DNA of 64,000 nt from an uncultured Prevotellaceae bacterium. Lineage in GTDB: Bacteria; Bacteroidota; Bacteroidia; Bacteroidales; Bacteroidaceae. A program made the translations under genes and the position numbers. Shown here one piece after another: positions 16,334-25,200 of the stretch (position 1 is the first letter of the stretch; every line of letters starts with the position of its first letter). Under the pieces are notes generated by a model, which worked only from the letters and a program-made list of their open reading frames with translations, searched no databases and had not been told where the DNA came from. The DNA lies in contig CAMVIM010000001.1 of the NCBI GenBank assembly GCA_947167515.1, forward strand, positions 124,001-188,000, in the 5' to 3' direction.

Positions 16334-16879
16334 ATGGCAGACAAGATGACACCCGAACAGCGCAGTAACTGCATGCGTAGAATCAAGTCAAAGAATACGC
16401 GGCCAGAGATGCTTGTGCGCCGGTTTCTGTTCAGCCACGGTTTCCGCTACCGCATTCACGCCAAAACCTTACCGGGTACTCCCGACCTTGCCATCGTTGG
16501 TTTGCGTACTTGCATTTTTATCAACGGCTGTTTTTGGCATGGGCACGAAGGGTGTTCTATGTATAAGATTCCTCAGACACACATTGATTTTTGGACACAT
16601 AAGATTGAACGGAACAAAGTGCGTGACCACGAAAACCGACAAGCTCTCAAAGCTTTAGGATGGCATACAGTAGAAGTGTGGGAGTGTCAACTCAAACCTA
16701 AAGAACGTGAGAAAACTTTGCAGGGACTGCTCAGAACTCTCAACTACATTGCTTTGGAAAACCAAGGGGCAAAAATGGGCTATGACTTTGACAGGGAGGA
16801 AGAGCCGAGTCTTGCGGCTGAAGATGAAGATGCTTATTCGTTGGGAATATCGACGATAAAGCGCGCGCCATCGGTATAG
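16334..16879 (+). CDS. vsr: Very short patch repair endonuclease
   Basis: 181 aa. It begins 'MADKMTPEQRSNCMRRIKSKNT' and carries D51 in 'LPGTPD', H69 in 'FINGCFWHGH', zinc ligands H71/C74, and C117 in 'VEVWEC'. The catalytic aspartate and histidine fall at the same numbers as in E. coli Vsr. Vsr nicks beside T:G mismatches arising from deaminated 5-methylcytosine. No cytosine-C5 methyltransferase is in the window, so the mismatch source must be encoded elsewhere or the enzyme works with the two preceding repair-like genes. The C-terminal ~40 residues extend past the usual end and are acidic. The last 46 bp overlap the 3' end of the convergent kinase-like gene. Confidence 0.93.
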   Translation: MADKMTPEQRSNCMRRIKSKNTRPEMLVRRFLFSHGFRYRIHAKTLPGTPDLAIVGLRTCIFINGCFWHGHEGCSMYKIPQTHIDFWTHKIERNKVRDHENRQALKALGWHTVEVWECQLKPKEREKTLQGLLRTLNYIALENQGAKMGYDFDREEEPSLAAEDEDAYSLGISTIKRAPSV

Positions 16880-18741
16880 TTGGTGTCAAGTATCATGCTG
16901 CCTCCTAAGTTGATGACATGCTGACGCGTGAGACCGAGTCCGATGCCCAATCCTTCGCTGAAATTGTCGAGTTTGACAAATGGCTCAAACACACGTTCGC
17001 TTTCATCGATGGGAATGCCTGGTCCTGTGTCTTGAATGACAAAACGAATCATGTCGGCTTTGATGTTGGCGGTGAACGTGACGATGCTGTTGGGCGCAAA
17101 CTTCTTCGCATTAATCAGCAACTCGCGTAGAATGCGGTGAAAATAGAGTTGGTTTGTATGAATGTAGAGCGGATTGGGAATGTTAAACATAAAGTGCAAC
17201 CGCATGTTGTGAGGCTGTCGATCGTTGAAGTCCTTGATGGAATCCTCGATGACGGCATTGACCTCCACTTCTTTGGATCTATCATACATGGTGCGTTCCC
17301 CTTTCCACGATACATCGAAGAGCATGTGTGCCATGCGTCTGACGGTAGTGGCATTCTGTTTGATGGCCTCAAGAGTTGTGTCTTGTTCTTCATCAAGTTG
17401 GAACTTTGCAGGGGCATCCAGCATTTGGGTGAACCCGGAAATGATGTTCAGCGGTGTGCGTATCTGTAACGACACATCCTTGATGAAGTTTTCTTTCCGT
17501 TGTTCTGCCTCCAGAGCCAGTTGATGAGCTGCTGCGAGTTGGGTGTTGCGGCGTTCGGTTTCCTCATTCACTCTCTTTGTTTCGGCAATGTGTCTGTTAA
17601 TGGTTTCCAGCATGATTCTGAAACTGTTCTGCAAATTGCCCACGACATCGACGCGGTTGCTCCTGGCAATCTCTTGGTCGAAATGTCCTTCGGCAACATC
17701 GCGTGACTGAGCTGCCAAAAGGTCAAGTGGCGAAATGAAGTGGCGGATGATTTTCCAGCAGATAAGTGCCATGAGGAGCAGGCCGACGAGAAGGATGGGA
17801 ATGAGGGGCAGTAACACCTTCTGATACCCAGCCAACATTTCTTTTTCCGGACACACAAGGCCAATGCTCCATCCTGTACCTTTGATGGGCTGATAGAACA
17901 CGAGGGATTTCATTCCATTTACACGTATGGACTTATAGCCTTTCTTGCCATTTACCATCTCATTGCCCAGTTCGTTGACAGCTTTTGTTTGGTTATCATC
18001 GGTGGGCGTTAGGATGGTTTTTTTGATGTTTTTTTTGCGGTCGGGATGCACAAAGTAGCATCCGTCTGAACCAATCATGAATCCATAAGCATTAGGGGTG
18101 GGCTTCATCTCTAACACCATTTGGGAGATCTGAGTGATAGCAATGTCTGTGGAAATGACGCCGATGAGGCTGTCCTTTTCATCGTAGAGAGGCTTGCCAT
18201 AGGATGCGATGGGGAAGGGGGAGGAGAGGGTGCCTTTGTTGAAGTCATTGTAAAGGTCTGTCCAACAGGCTTGGCCTTTATCTGTGGGCTTCTTGTACCA
18301 TTCCTTTTCATAGTAGTTATACTCCCCCTCGATTTCGGTTATCACTTGGTCATCCATTCGGATGGAGTAGGAAGAAAAAGGTCTATCTAACTGTGGAAAG
18401 AACTTTGGCTCCATCGTAATGGAGCATCCATTGATGTTGGGGTTAAGCTCAACCACTCGTTGAGTGTATTGTAGCAGCGAATCGGGTTGGGAATGTTGGA
18501 GGATGAGCTCGTCGAAACTCTCGGTTGCAGCTTCTGCCTCTTCAACGTATGTCAGAATGCGCAGTGCTGTATTTTCCAATATGTGGGTTGCATGTTCAAT
18601 GGCTTCTTGCTTTACGATCTTGCATGAACGTTCGTACAGGAATCCTAAGCTGACAATGAACACCACTGCCACAAAGCCTAAGATGCCAAGGCTTAGTGTC
18701 AGCGACAAGGATTGTTTTTTATGTGATTTTCTTTTTTTCAT
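16834..18741 (-). CDS. Sensor histidine-kinase-like protein lacking the phospho-acceptor histidine
   Basis: 635 aa. TM1 is at about 15-35, a large extracytoplasmic double-Cache (PDC) sensor at about 40-300, TM2 at about 308-330 and HAMP at about 331-383, then a coiled coil. A HisKA-like region 'FIKDVSLQIRTPLNII' follows (419-434). The residue where the H-box histidine belongs is L425 (codon TTA). The ATPase domain looks complete: N-box 'RELLINAKKF' (539-548), G1 'DTGPGIP' (571-577), F-box 'FEPF' and G2 'GLGIGLGL' (597-604). It may therefore bind ATP but cannot autophosphorylate in the normal way. The start overlaps the upstream paralog's stop by 4 bp (ATGA), implying coupled translation. Confidence 0.9.
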   Translation of the reverse strand: MKKRKSHKKQSLSLTLSLGILGFVAVVFIVSLGFLYERSCKIVKQEAIEHATHILENTALRILTYVEEAEAATESFDELILQHSQPDSLLQYTQRVVELNPNINGCSITMEPKFFPQLDRPFSSYSIRMDDQVITEIEGEYNYYEKEWYKKPTDKGQACWTDLYNDFNKGTLSSPFPIASYGKPLYDEKDSLIGVISTDIAITQISQMVLEMKPTPNAYGFMIGSDGCYFVHPDRKKNIKKTILTPTDDNQTKAVNELGNEMVNGKKGYKSIRVNGMKSLVFYQPIKGTGWSIGLVCPEKEMLAGYQKVLLPLIPILLVGLLLMALICWKIIRHFISPLDLLAAQSRDVAEGHFDQEIARSNRVDVVGNLQNSFRIMLETINRHIAETKRVNEETERRNTQLAAAHQLALEAEQRKENFIKDVSLQIRTPLNIISGFTQMLDAPAKFQLDEEQDTTLEAIKQNATTVRRMAHMLFDVSWKGERTMYDRSKEVEVNAVIEDSIKDFNDRQPHNMRLHFMFNIPNPLYIHTNQLYFHRILRELLINAKKFAPNSIVTFTANIKADMIRFVIQDTGPGIPIDESERVFEPFVKLDNFSEGLGIGLGLTRQHVINLGGSMILDTNYTDGARFIVDIPNE

Positions 18742-20216
18742 GCTTTGTTGTTCGTTGAGATTTCAGTCATTTTATTGAGCTGCTCATTGATGATTTTGAC
18801 TTGTGCCATCACATTTTTTGACAATGATCGCAAGTCCTCCTTCGTGAGTGTGGAATAGCTGTGACATAGCTTGTTGATGGCAGCCTCAATCACTTTGGTT
18901 GGAGAAATGATTTTGTCTGCTATTTGATGAATGAGCGTAGTTTTCACCCCGTCAGATTCCTTCACTTTATTGTAAGCGCTGCTGAGCGATTCGTTGCGCT
19001 CTTTGAGCAAGTCTGATAAATGATGGATTTCGTCCACTTGATTAGATAGCGACTTCTGCATGCTGCTGAAGCTGTTTTGCAGAGTGCCTATTTCGTCCTT
19101 CCTGTTGGTCGTGGGAATGGCTTGGTCAAACTCTCCTTTTGCAATGCGATGAGTGGTTTCCTCCAGCATGTCAAGAGGCTGCATTTGTCGGTTGATGAAG
19201 AACAGACAGAAAAACAGAATAATCCAAAGCCCCATAAGGGTGATGACAAGCATGTAGAGCCGCATTCGCTCGTTAGGTTCAAAAATGTCGCTTTCGGGGC
19301 ACACGATGCAGGCACTCCAATGTCCATTGTTAAGAGATTTGTAGATGATGTAACTGTCTTCTCCGAACAAATGCACGGCACTCCATCCCGACTTTCCTTC
19401 CAGCATGTCGTTCACCACATTCTTCACCCTGGGGTCTGGCTCGTTTTTCATCACGTCTCGTATCATCGTGTGATAAAGTTTCGCCTTGTCCGGATGGATA
19501 AGGTAAGTGCCTTGAACACCGAGCATGCAGCAGTATGAGTTGGGGTAGGGTTTGGTCGCAAGGATGGTTTTCGATAGCCAATCGACCGAAATGTCAACGG
19601 CCAGAATGCCAACGACCCTTCCGCTGGGTTCATGAATGGGCATGCCGCAAGTGATAATGCTGGAAAGAATAGAGTCTGTGGCTGCATGCGGACGAACCCA
19701 ACAGATGGTGTTTTCTTGCTTGGGAATAAAGTACCAGTTGTGCCCAACATAGGGGAGACCGCTATTGACATACGGCTCAATTTCCATGGGGTTATGGTGG
19801 GTCACAATGCTGTCCTTGTAATAGGGAGACCAATAGGAGTACGACACGAAAAATTCTCCCTTCTCTTGGTAGTAGTTAGGTTCGAAGGCAATGGCACAAC
19901 CGACGATGTTGCGATTGTTTCTCACCAGTTCCCTGCTGTATGCCGCCATTGCGTCGGGGTCGTCAAGATGGTGCTCAACGTTCCAAAGCATGTTCGTGCC
20001 CGAAACCTCCATTTGGTGCAACATGTTGTCAATACGTAGCACTGTTCCATTGAGCATCTCTTCTGCTTTTGCCAACGATTCCTTCTCGATGGCTTTGTGG
20101 GCATATACATATATGACAGTAAAAGTCGCAACATAAAGGATGATGACAGATGCAAAAATCCACACGCAGAGACGTGCGGAGAATCTTTCTCGTAGGTATT
20201 GGTAAGGATTAAACAT
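18738..20216 (-). CDS. Double-Cache/HAMP sensor with truncated, His-less dimerisation region
   Basis: 492 aa. TM1 is at about 18-38, an extracytoplasmic double-Cache sensor at about 45-315, TM2 at about 320-341 and HAMP at about 342-395. A coiled coil and a HisKA-like helix pair come next (421-490). Aligning 'IADKIISPTKVI' with the paralog's 'VSLQIRTPLNII' puts D434 where histidine is expected. The protein ends without any ATPase domain. HAMP segments of the two proteins are clearly paralogous ('GEFDQAIPTTNRKDEIGTLQNSF' versus 'GHFDQEIARSNRVDVVGNLQNSF' in part). Methyl-accepting signalling segments are absent, so it is not a chemoreceptor. The pair probably forms a hetero-oligomeric sensor; its output is not encoded here. 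Confidence 0.85.
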   Translation of the reverse strand: MFNPYQYLRERFSARLCVWIFASVIILYVATFTVIYVYAHKAIEKESLAKAEEMLNGTVLRIDNMLHQMEVSGTNMLWNVEHHLDDPDAMAAYSRELVRNNRNIVGCAIAFEPNYYQEKGEFFVSYSYWSPYYKDSIVTHHNPMEIEPYVNSGLPYVGHNWYFIPKQENTICWVRPHAATDSILSSIITCGMPIHEPSGRVVGILAVDISVDWLSKTILATKPYPNSYCCMLGVQGTYLIHPDKAKLYHTMIRDVMKNEPDPRVKNVVNDMLEGKSGWSAVHLFGEDSYIIYKSLNNGHWSACIVCPESDIFEPNERMRLYMLVITLMGLWIILFFCLFFINRQMQPLDMLEETTHRIAKGEFDQAIPTTNRKDEIGTLQNSFSSMQKSLSNQVDEIHHLSDLLKERNESLSSAYNKVKESDGVKTTLIHQIADKIISPTKVIEAAINKLCHSYSTLTKEDLRSLSKNVMAQVKIINEQLNKMTEISTNNKA

Positions 20217-20263
20217 GGTCTAATATGATTACTTTTCTCTGGCTTCATTCAGAGTGAGTGCCA

Positions 20264-20295
20264 CAAAGGTACGACTTTTTGTGGTCACACCCAAA
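20264..20295 (-). promoter_or_regulatory. Promoter of the sensor pair
   Basis: On the minus strand, -33 TTTG (20295-20292), a 20-bp spacer and -7 TACCTTTG (20271-20264), about 47 bp upstream of the start codon. Confidence 0.7.
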
Positions 20296-20406
20296 TGTTT
20301 TGCAAAAAAAAACTTATAATACGCCATTTTGATATAAGGTATCGCCTCAGCCAAAAGGCGAAAAAACATTTGGCTTCATATTTTCTTATATCGAACAGAT
20401 GACCGT

Positions 20407-20544
20407 GGAGTGTTCTCCATCGCCCTTGTGGAGTGTCCACTATCGCCCTTGTGGAGTGTCCACCATCGCCCTTGTGCCGGATCCACCATCGCCCTTGTGC
20501 CGTATCCACCATTGCCCTTGTGCCGTATCCACCATTGACTCTAC
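20407..20544. repeat. Tandem array, six 23-bp units (locus B, first array)
   Basis: Six exact-length units start at 20407, 20430, 20453, 20476, 20499 and 20522; most share CCA(C/T)(C/T)AT(C/T)GCCCTTGT. The first three begin GGAGTG and the last three GCCG. The interval 20296-20999 has no supportable gene. A 120-codon minus-strand reading frame across it simply translates the repeats. Confidence 0.9.
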
Positions 20545-20584
20545 GCAACTGCCTCTTCTGACTCAGTGCCGTTTCCACTTTAGA

Positions 20585-20666
20585 TTCATAGTATGGATTA
20601 TATAATTCATAGTATGGATTACACAATTCATAGAAAGAATTATACAATTCATAGAATGAATTTAAG
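20585..20666. repeat. Tandem array, 21-bp palindromic units (locus B, second array)
   Basis: Four units at 20585, 20606, 20627 and 20648 (last truncated at TTTAAG), with the same sequence family and unit count as locus A 6626-6707. A long-loop hairpin follows, with arms GTGCTTTCGG (20676-20685) and CCGAAAGCAC (20727-20736). Confidence 0.88.
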
Positions 20667-20758
20667 AAAAGATGGGTGCTTTCGGCTCAAAGTTGTTTCT
20701 CTATAGAAAAAAAGGAAGTTGATACACCGAAAGCACAAAACAATCCTCTTTTCGTATG

Positions 20759-20766
20759 CAAAGATA
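20759..20766 (-). promoter_or_regulatory. Putative -7 box reading into repeat locus B
   Basis: Minus-strand TATCTTTG, identical in sequence and relative position to the one at locus A (6790-6797). It would give an RNA containing the hairpin and both arrays. Confidence 0.45.
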
Positions 20767-20999
20767 AGGAAAAAGTGGGACTCTTCCAAGCGTTGACGCT
20801 TCAAAAAAGCAGGAAAGGCGAAAAAACTGATGACTCCAGCAATGTGGAACTTGCTAAATAGGTCGAACAAACGCTCATTGAGGGGCGTTTGCCTCTCCGA
20901 CATAACAAACTTGTGGCATTTGAGAGGTGTAAATGACGATTTTTTTTGTGCAATCTGAAAAAAAATGGGCGTTTTGTTGTTTGTTAGGGGGAAAAGGGG

Positions 21000-21007
21000 T
21001 ACTTTTG
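21000..21007 (+). promoter_or_regulatory. -7 promoter box for malate dehydrogenase
   Basis: TACTTTTG, 40 bp upstream of the ATG. A TTTTG lies about 23 bp further up. Confidence 0.65.
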
Positions 21008-21047
21008 CAAAATCGTATGTTTAACTATATAAAAATAATGTAATATT

Positions 21048-22046
21048 ATGGGATTCTTAACGAACGACAAACTCGTGATTGTAGGAGCCGGTGGTGCTAT
21101 CGGTTCGACGATGGTGCAGTTGGCTCTGACGATGAAGCTGACTCCAAATGTGTGTCTCTATGACGTGTATGCTCCGGGCATGGAAGGTGTGATGGAAGAA
21201 ATGTTCCACTGCGGCTACGATGGTGTGAACTTGACCGCCACCACCGATGTGGCTGAAGCATTCAAGGATGCTAAATACATCATTTCTTCAGGTGGCGCTC
21301 CCCGTAAGGCTGGCATGACTCGTGAAGACCTTCTGGCTGGTAACTGCAAGATTGCTGAAGAGCTGGGTAAGAACATCAAGGCTTATTGCCCCGACGTGAA
21401 GCATGTGACCGTTATATTCAATCCTGCTGACTTGACAGGTCTGGTGACCTTGCTCTACTCGGGTCTGAAGCCAGGTCAGGTGACCACATTGGCAGCTCTC
21501 GACTCAACTCGTTTGCAGTCAGCATTGGCCAAGAAGTTTGGGGTGAAGCAGTATGAAGTGACGGGTTGCGCTACATACGGCGGTCATGGCGAACAGATGG
21601 CTGTGTTTGGCAGTGCTGTGAAAGTGGCAGGCAAGCCTCTGAATGAGTTGATAGGCACTCCAGCACTTCCTGAAGAGGAATGGGAACAGCTGAAGGTGGC
21701 TGTGACGAAGGGTGGTGCTAAGATTATCGAGCTTCGTGGTCGTAGCTCTTGGCAAAGCCCCGCTTTCTGCTCTGTTGAGATGATTCGTTCCGTGATGGGT
21801 GGCGAGAAGTTCCGCTGGCCTGCTGGTACTTACGTTTGCAACGAGAAGTACAACCACATCATGATGGCAATGGACACAACCCTCGACACGAACGGCTGCA
21901 CCTACAAGATGCCTACTGGCACTGCTGAGGAAATGGCCAAACTGGACGCTTCTTATGAGCATCTCTGCAAGATGCGTGACGAACTCGTAACGCTCAACAT
22001 TGTTCCACCAATTTCAGAATGGAACAAGATTAACCCGAACTTGTGA
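21048..22046 (+). CDS. mdh: Malate dehydrogenase
   Basis: 332 aa, LDH/MDH family. The NAD-binding glycine loop is 'VGAGGAIGS' (12-20), and the mobile-loop arginines R86 and R92 are in 'GGAPRKAGMTRED'. 'NPADLT' (125-130) follows, then R155, and the catalytic histidine H180 in 'TYGGHGEQMAVF'. It interconverts malate and oxaloacetate with NAD, in the reductive branch that makes succinate in anaerobic Bacteroidales. The arginine-rich loop and neighbouring sequence favour malate over lactate. The gene is expected to be strongly expressed and has its own promoter. An inverted-repeat element follows the stop codon. Confidence 0.93.
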   Translation: MGFLTNDKLVIVGAGGAIGSTMVQLALTMKLTPNVCLYDVYAPGMEGVMEEMFHCGYDGVNLTATTDVAEAFKDAKYIISSGGAPRKAGMTREDLLAGNCKIAEELGKNIKAYCPDVKHVTVIFNPADLTGLVTLLYSGLKPGQVTTLAALDSTRLQSALAKKFGVKQYEVTGCATYGGHGEQMAVFGSAVKVAGKPLNELIGTPALPEEEWEQLKVAVTKGGAKIIELRGRSSWQSPAFCSVEMIRSVMGGEKFRWPAGTYVCNEKYNHIMMAMDTTLDTNGCTYKMPTGTAEEMAKLDASYEHLCKMRDELVTLNIVPPISEWNKINPNL

Positions 22047-22049
22047 TTG

Positions 22050-22202
22050 TTTTTTACAACAGCGAATTTGACGAATGAAACGAATTTTTTTCATGTGGCA
22101 ATGCCGCAAGCGGCAACGAATAGGGCGAATGCCATTCGTGCTCATTCGGCACACCGAAGGTGTATTGCTGTAAGAAATTCGTTTCATTCGTTGTAAAAAA
22201 CG
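22050..22202. repeat. Long inverted-repeat element, copy 2
   Basis: The arms 22050-22092 and 22172-22202 pair (TTTTTTACAACgAATGAAACGAA type), apart from an 11-nt insertion in the left arm. Internal hairpins are GCCGCAAGCGGC and CACACC-GAA-GGTGT. The 22-nt core 22101-22122 is identical to copy 1. It fills the gap between mdh and tamB; no -7 box is visible in it. Confidence 0.78.
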
Positions 22203-22214
22203 CCTCTTGGTGTT

Positions 22215-25200
22215 ATGACAAAGTACGGTAAGTACACGATATGGGGTTGGAGTTGGCGTGTCCTTCTATGGATAGTGCTAACTCCAATTCTCTTATTTTT
22301 GTTACTTTTCGTGCTGATATACACCCCTCCTGTACAGAAATTTGCAGTCGATAAGGCTGCCGAATGGCTGAGTGAGGAGATGGGAATGGATGTGACTGTT
22401 GAGGAGGTGAGTCTGAAGTTCCCGCTCGACCTCTCGATGGGAGGAATGTTGGCCATTCAGGATGGCGATACGGTTGTGGCTGCACGCGAATTAGACATCA
22501 GCGTGAAGGCATTGCCGCTCTTTCATTTGGAGGCGGAAGTGGATGGCATCCATCTATATGATGCAAAGGTCAATACCAAGCAGTTGATAGATGCTTGTGT
22601 GGTGAAAGGGACATTGGCTGAATTGAGTCTTGATAGCCACAGTACAGACCTGAAAGAAGAACTGGCTGTGGTTAACAAGGCACTGCTGAGAGATGCTGAT
22701 TTGACGGTGCTCTTGGCAGATACGGTGCCGGAAGATACGGCTGAAAGCGAACCCGTCCGATGGAAGATTGACGCAAGGGATGTGGAACTGCAAAGAGTGA
22801 AGGCAACCGTCTTGCTCACCCCGCAAGCAGACAGCACCTTTGTGATGGCTGACATCGCTCATGCTCAAGCAAAGGCATATCTTGACCTCGACAAGGAAAT
22901 CTACCAAGTAAGTCATTTGCAGGTCGATGGCTCGTCAGCGGGATTTGACTTGCGTAAGGAACCCCGTTTCCCCGACCGCTTCGACCCCAGTCATCTGCTG
23001 TTCACGCAGATAACATTAGAGGTGGACTCTTTTGAATACAAGGGAACGGGGGAGATGCAACTGAATCTGAAACAACTGGCTGGCGTTGAGCAGACGGGTC
23101 TCGCCATTCAAGAGACACAAGGCAGGGTGGAAATGGATTCGTTGACCCTGACCGTTCCGAAACTTCACATCAAAACAGCAGACAGCGACCTGGCGTTGGC
23201 CTATCGGATGGATATGAACGCCTTTGATGATGTCCATCCCGGCACTTTTTCCTTTTGGGGAGAAGGGCTGATGGGCAAGGGCGACATTATGTATTTTACG
23301 CGTATGGGAGGCGAAGACACGCGTGAAGTGTCAACGATGCTGAATCAACAACTCTCGGCTCGTCCCGTGGAGTTGCAGTTGAAGGCAGAGGGAAATCTCG
23401 ACGAACTGGTGGTGAAGAAACTATGGGCTAAGGTGCCGGGAATGGCGCTGGTGGAAGGTGATGCGACTTTGTGGGATGTGGCAAACGACCTGTCGCTGAA
23501 GACCAACCTGAGTCTGAAGGATGTGAATGGGGCTTCTGCCAACCTAAACGGCAGTTATGTGATGGCGATTGATGCTTACAAGGCCGATGTGGCCTTTAGC
23601 AATCTGGTCTTGAACAACTATGTGGAACTGGACGACAAGACCGTTCTTACGGGTAAGGCCTCCGTGCACGGACGAGGTTTTGACTATCTTGCACCAAGTA
23701 CACAACTTGAGGCTTCGGCCAGTTTGACGGATGGACAGATGGGCAACATCAACCTGAGCAATGTGGAGGCTGATGCTTCGCTGAAGGGCGGAAAACTGAC
23801 GTTGGCGTTGCTGGCTGATAATGATCAGGTGCAGACAGACCTCGCGTTCGATGGAGAACTGAAGAGGAACCTCATTGCCGGTGTGCTCAATCTCAACCTG
23901 CCTTTTGTCGATGTGCAGCGTATGGGATTCAGCGAAGATTTGTTGTTGGTCAGCACCAGTGGCACGATGGAGTTTTCCTATAATCTTGACAAACTCTTCA
24001 AGGTTGAGGCTCAAGTGGATGCCCTCAATCTGAAGATGGCGAACGACAGCATCAGGACAGATGCTTTCTACCTGATGGCTGAAGCCTTGAAAGATTCCAC
24101 CTCTGCCTTTTTGAGAACGGGCGACCTCGACTTCTCCCTTGTCACTTCCCATAATTTGTTCAATCTCTTGCCGAAGATAGAACGTCTGCAAAGGGAAACC
24201 ATCTCGCAGTTTCAGAAACACGACGTGAATCTCGATGCCCTCAAAAGCTATTTGCCCGACCTCACGATTTACGCTCAAGCAGGGCGAAACAATCCTGTGT
24301 CCGACATTTTGAAGATGTATGGTATCCGCTTTGGCGAGCTGAAGGTGGATGTCTTGTCTTCCCCGGTGGAGGGACTGACGGGCCGAGGTCACGTTTATGC
24401 TTTCCGAACGGATAGTGTGAGGGTTGATACGGCATTTTTCGATGTGGCACAGGACTCCACACAGTTCAACTATCATGTCGGAATGCGTTGCAGCGACCAG
24501 CCTTTATTGCCAGCCTTCAAGGCCTATCTGGATGGCTACGTGAAAGCCGATGAGGTGGATGCCCATCTGACCTATTTCGACAAGAAAGACAAGAAAGGCA
24601 TCGACCTCGGTGTGAGAGGGGTGGCAGACGAGAAGAGTGTGCATTTCAGCCTCTATCCGCAAAAGCCAGTGTTGGCCTATCGTGAGTTTTCCATCAACGA
24701 AGATAACTACATTGTCACTCGTCCCAATCGTCCGATTTTGGCCGATGTGCGATTGACAAGCACCACCGACAGCTGCTATGTCGCCGTGTTTGCCGACGAA
24801 AGCGATATGGGTGAACAAATCGCCAATGTGCTGGTGAACGATCTGGACTTGAGCGAGATGCTGTCCGTTGTCCCCATTCCGGGCTTGCCTAAGATGGACG
24901 GAAACCTTCATCTCGATGCCACCTATATAGACCTGGGAGAGAACTTCATGGTGGAAGGCGCACTCGATGCCGACCGCTTCCACTATGAGGGCATGAAAGT
25001 GGGCGACCTTGCTTCCCGCTTCACCTATATGCCTCAAGGCGAAATGGTCCATTCGGTCAATGCCTCGTTGTCCTATAACAGCACCGATGTCTTGCATTTG
25101 GCAGGAACCTACAACGCACAAGGAGAGGGCGCACTCGATGCCGACCTTTCCTTCATGGATGTGCCCATGTCGATGTTCTCAGCCTTTGTTCCCGACCAGA

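Noticed and set aside
16334-16879. Vsr as part of a restriction-modification system
   Set aside because: No methyltransferase or restriction endonuclease gene lies within the window.
18738-20216. Chemotaxis receptor (methyl-accepting protein)
   Set aside because: Double-Cache and HAMP are present, but there is no MCP signalling hairpin; the C-terminus instead aligns with the paralog's HisKA-like region.
20285-20647. 120-codon minus-strand reading frame with Tyr/Asn and Gly/Asp repeats
   Set aside because: It is a translation of the 21-bp and 23-bp tandem DNA repeats; the 23-bp period is not a multiple of three, and the matching frame at locus A is broken by a stop.
23544-24476. Minus-strand frame of 310 codons inside tamB
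   Set aside because: Shadow frame; tamB is continuous and well supported on the other strand.
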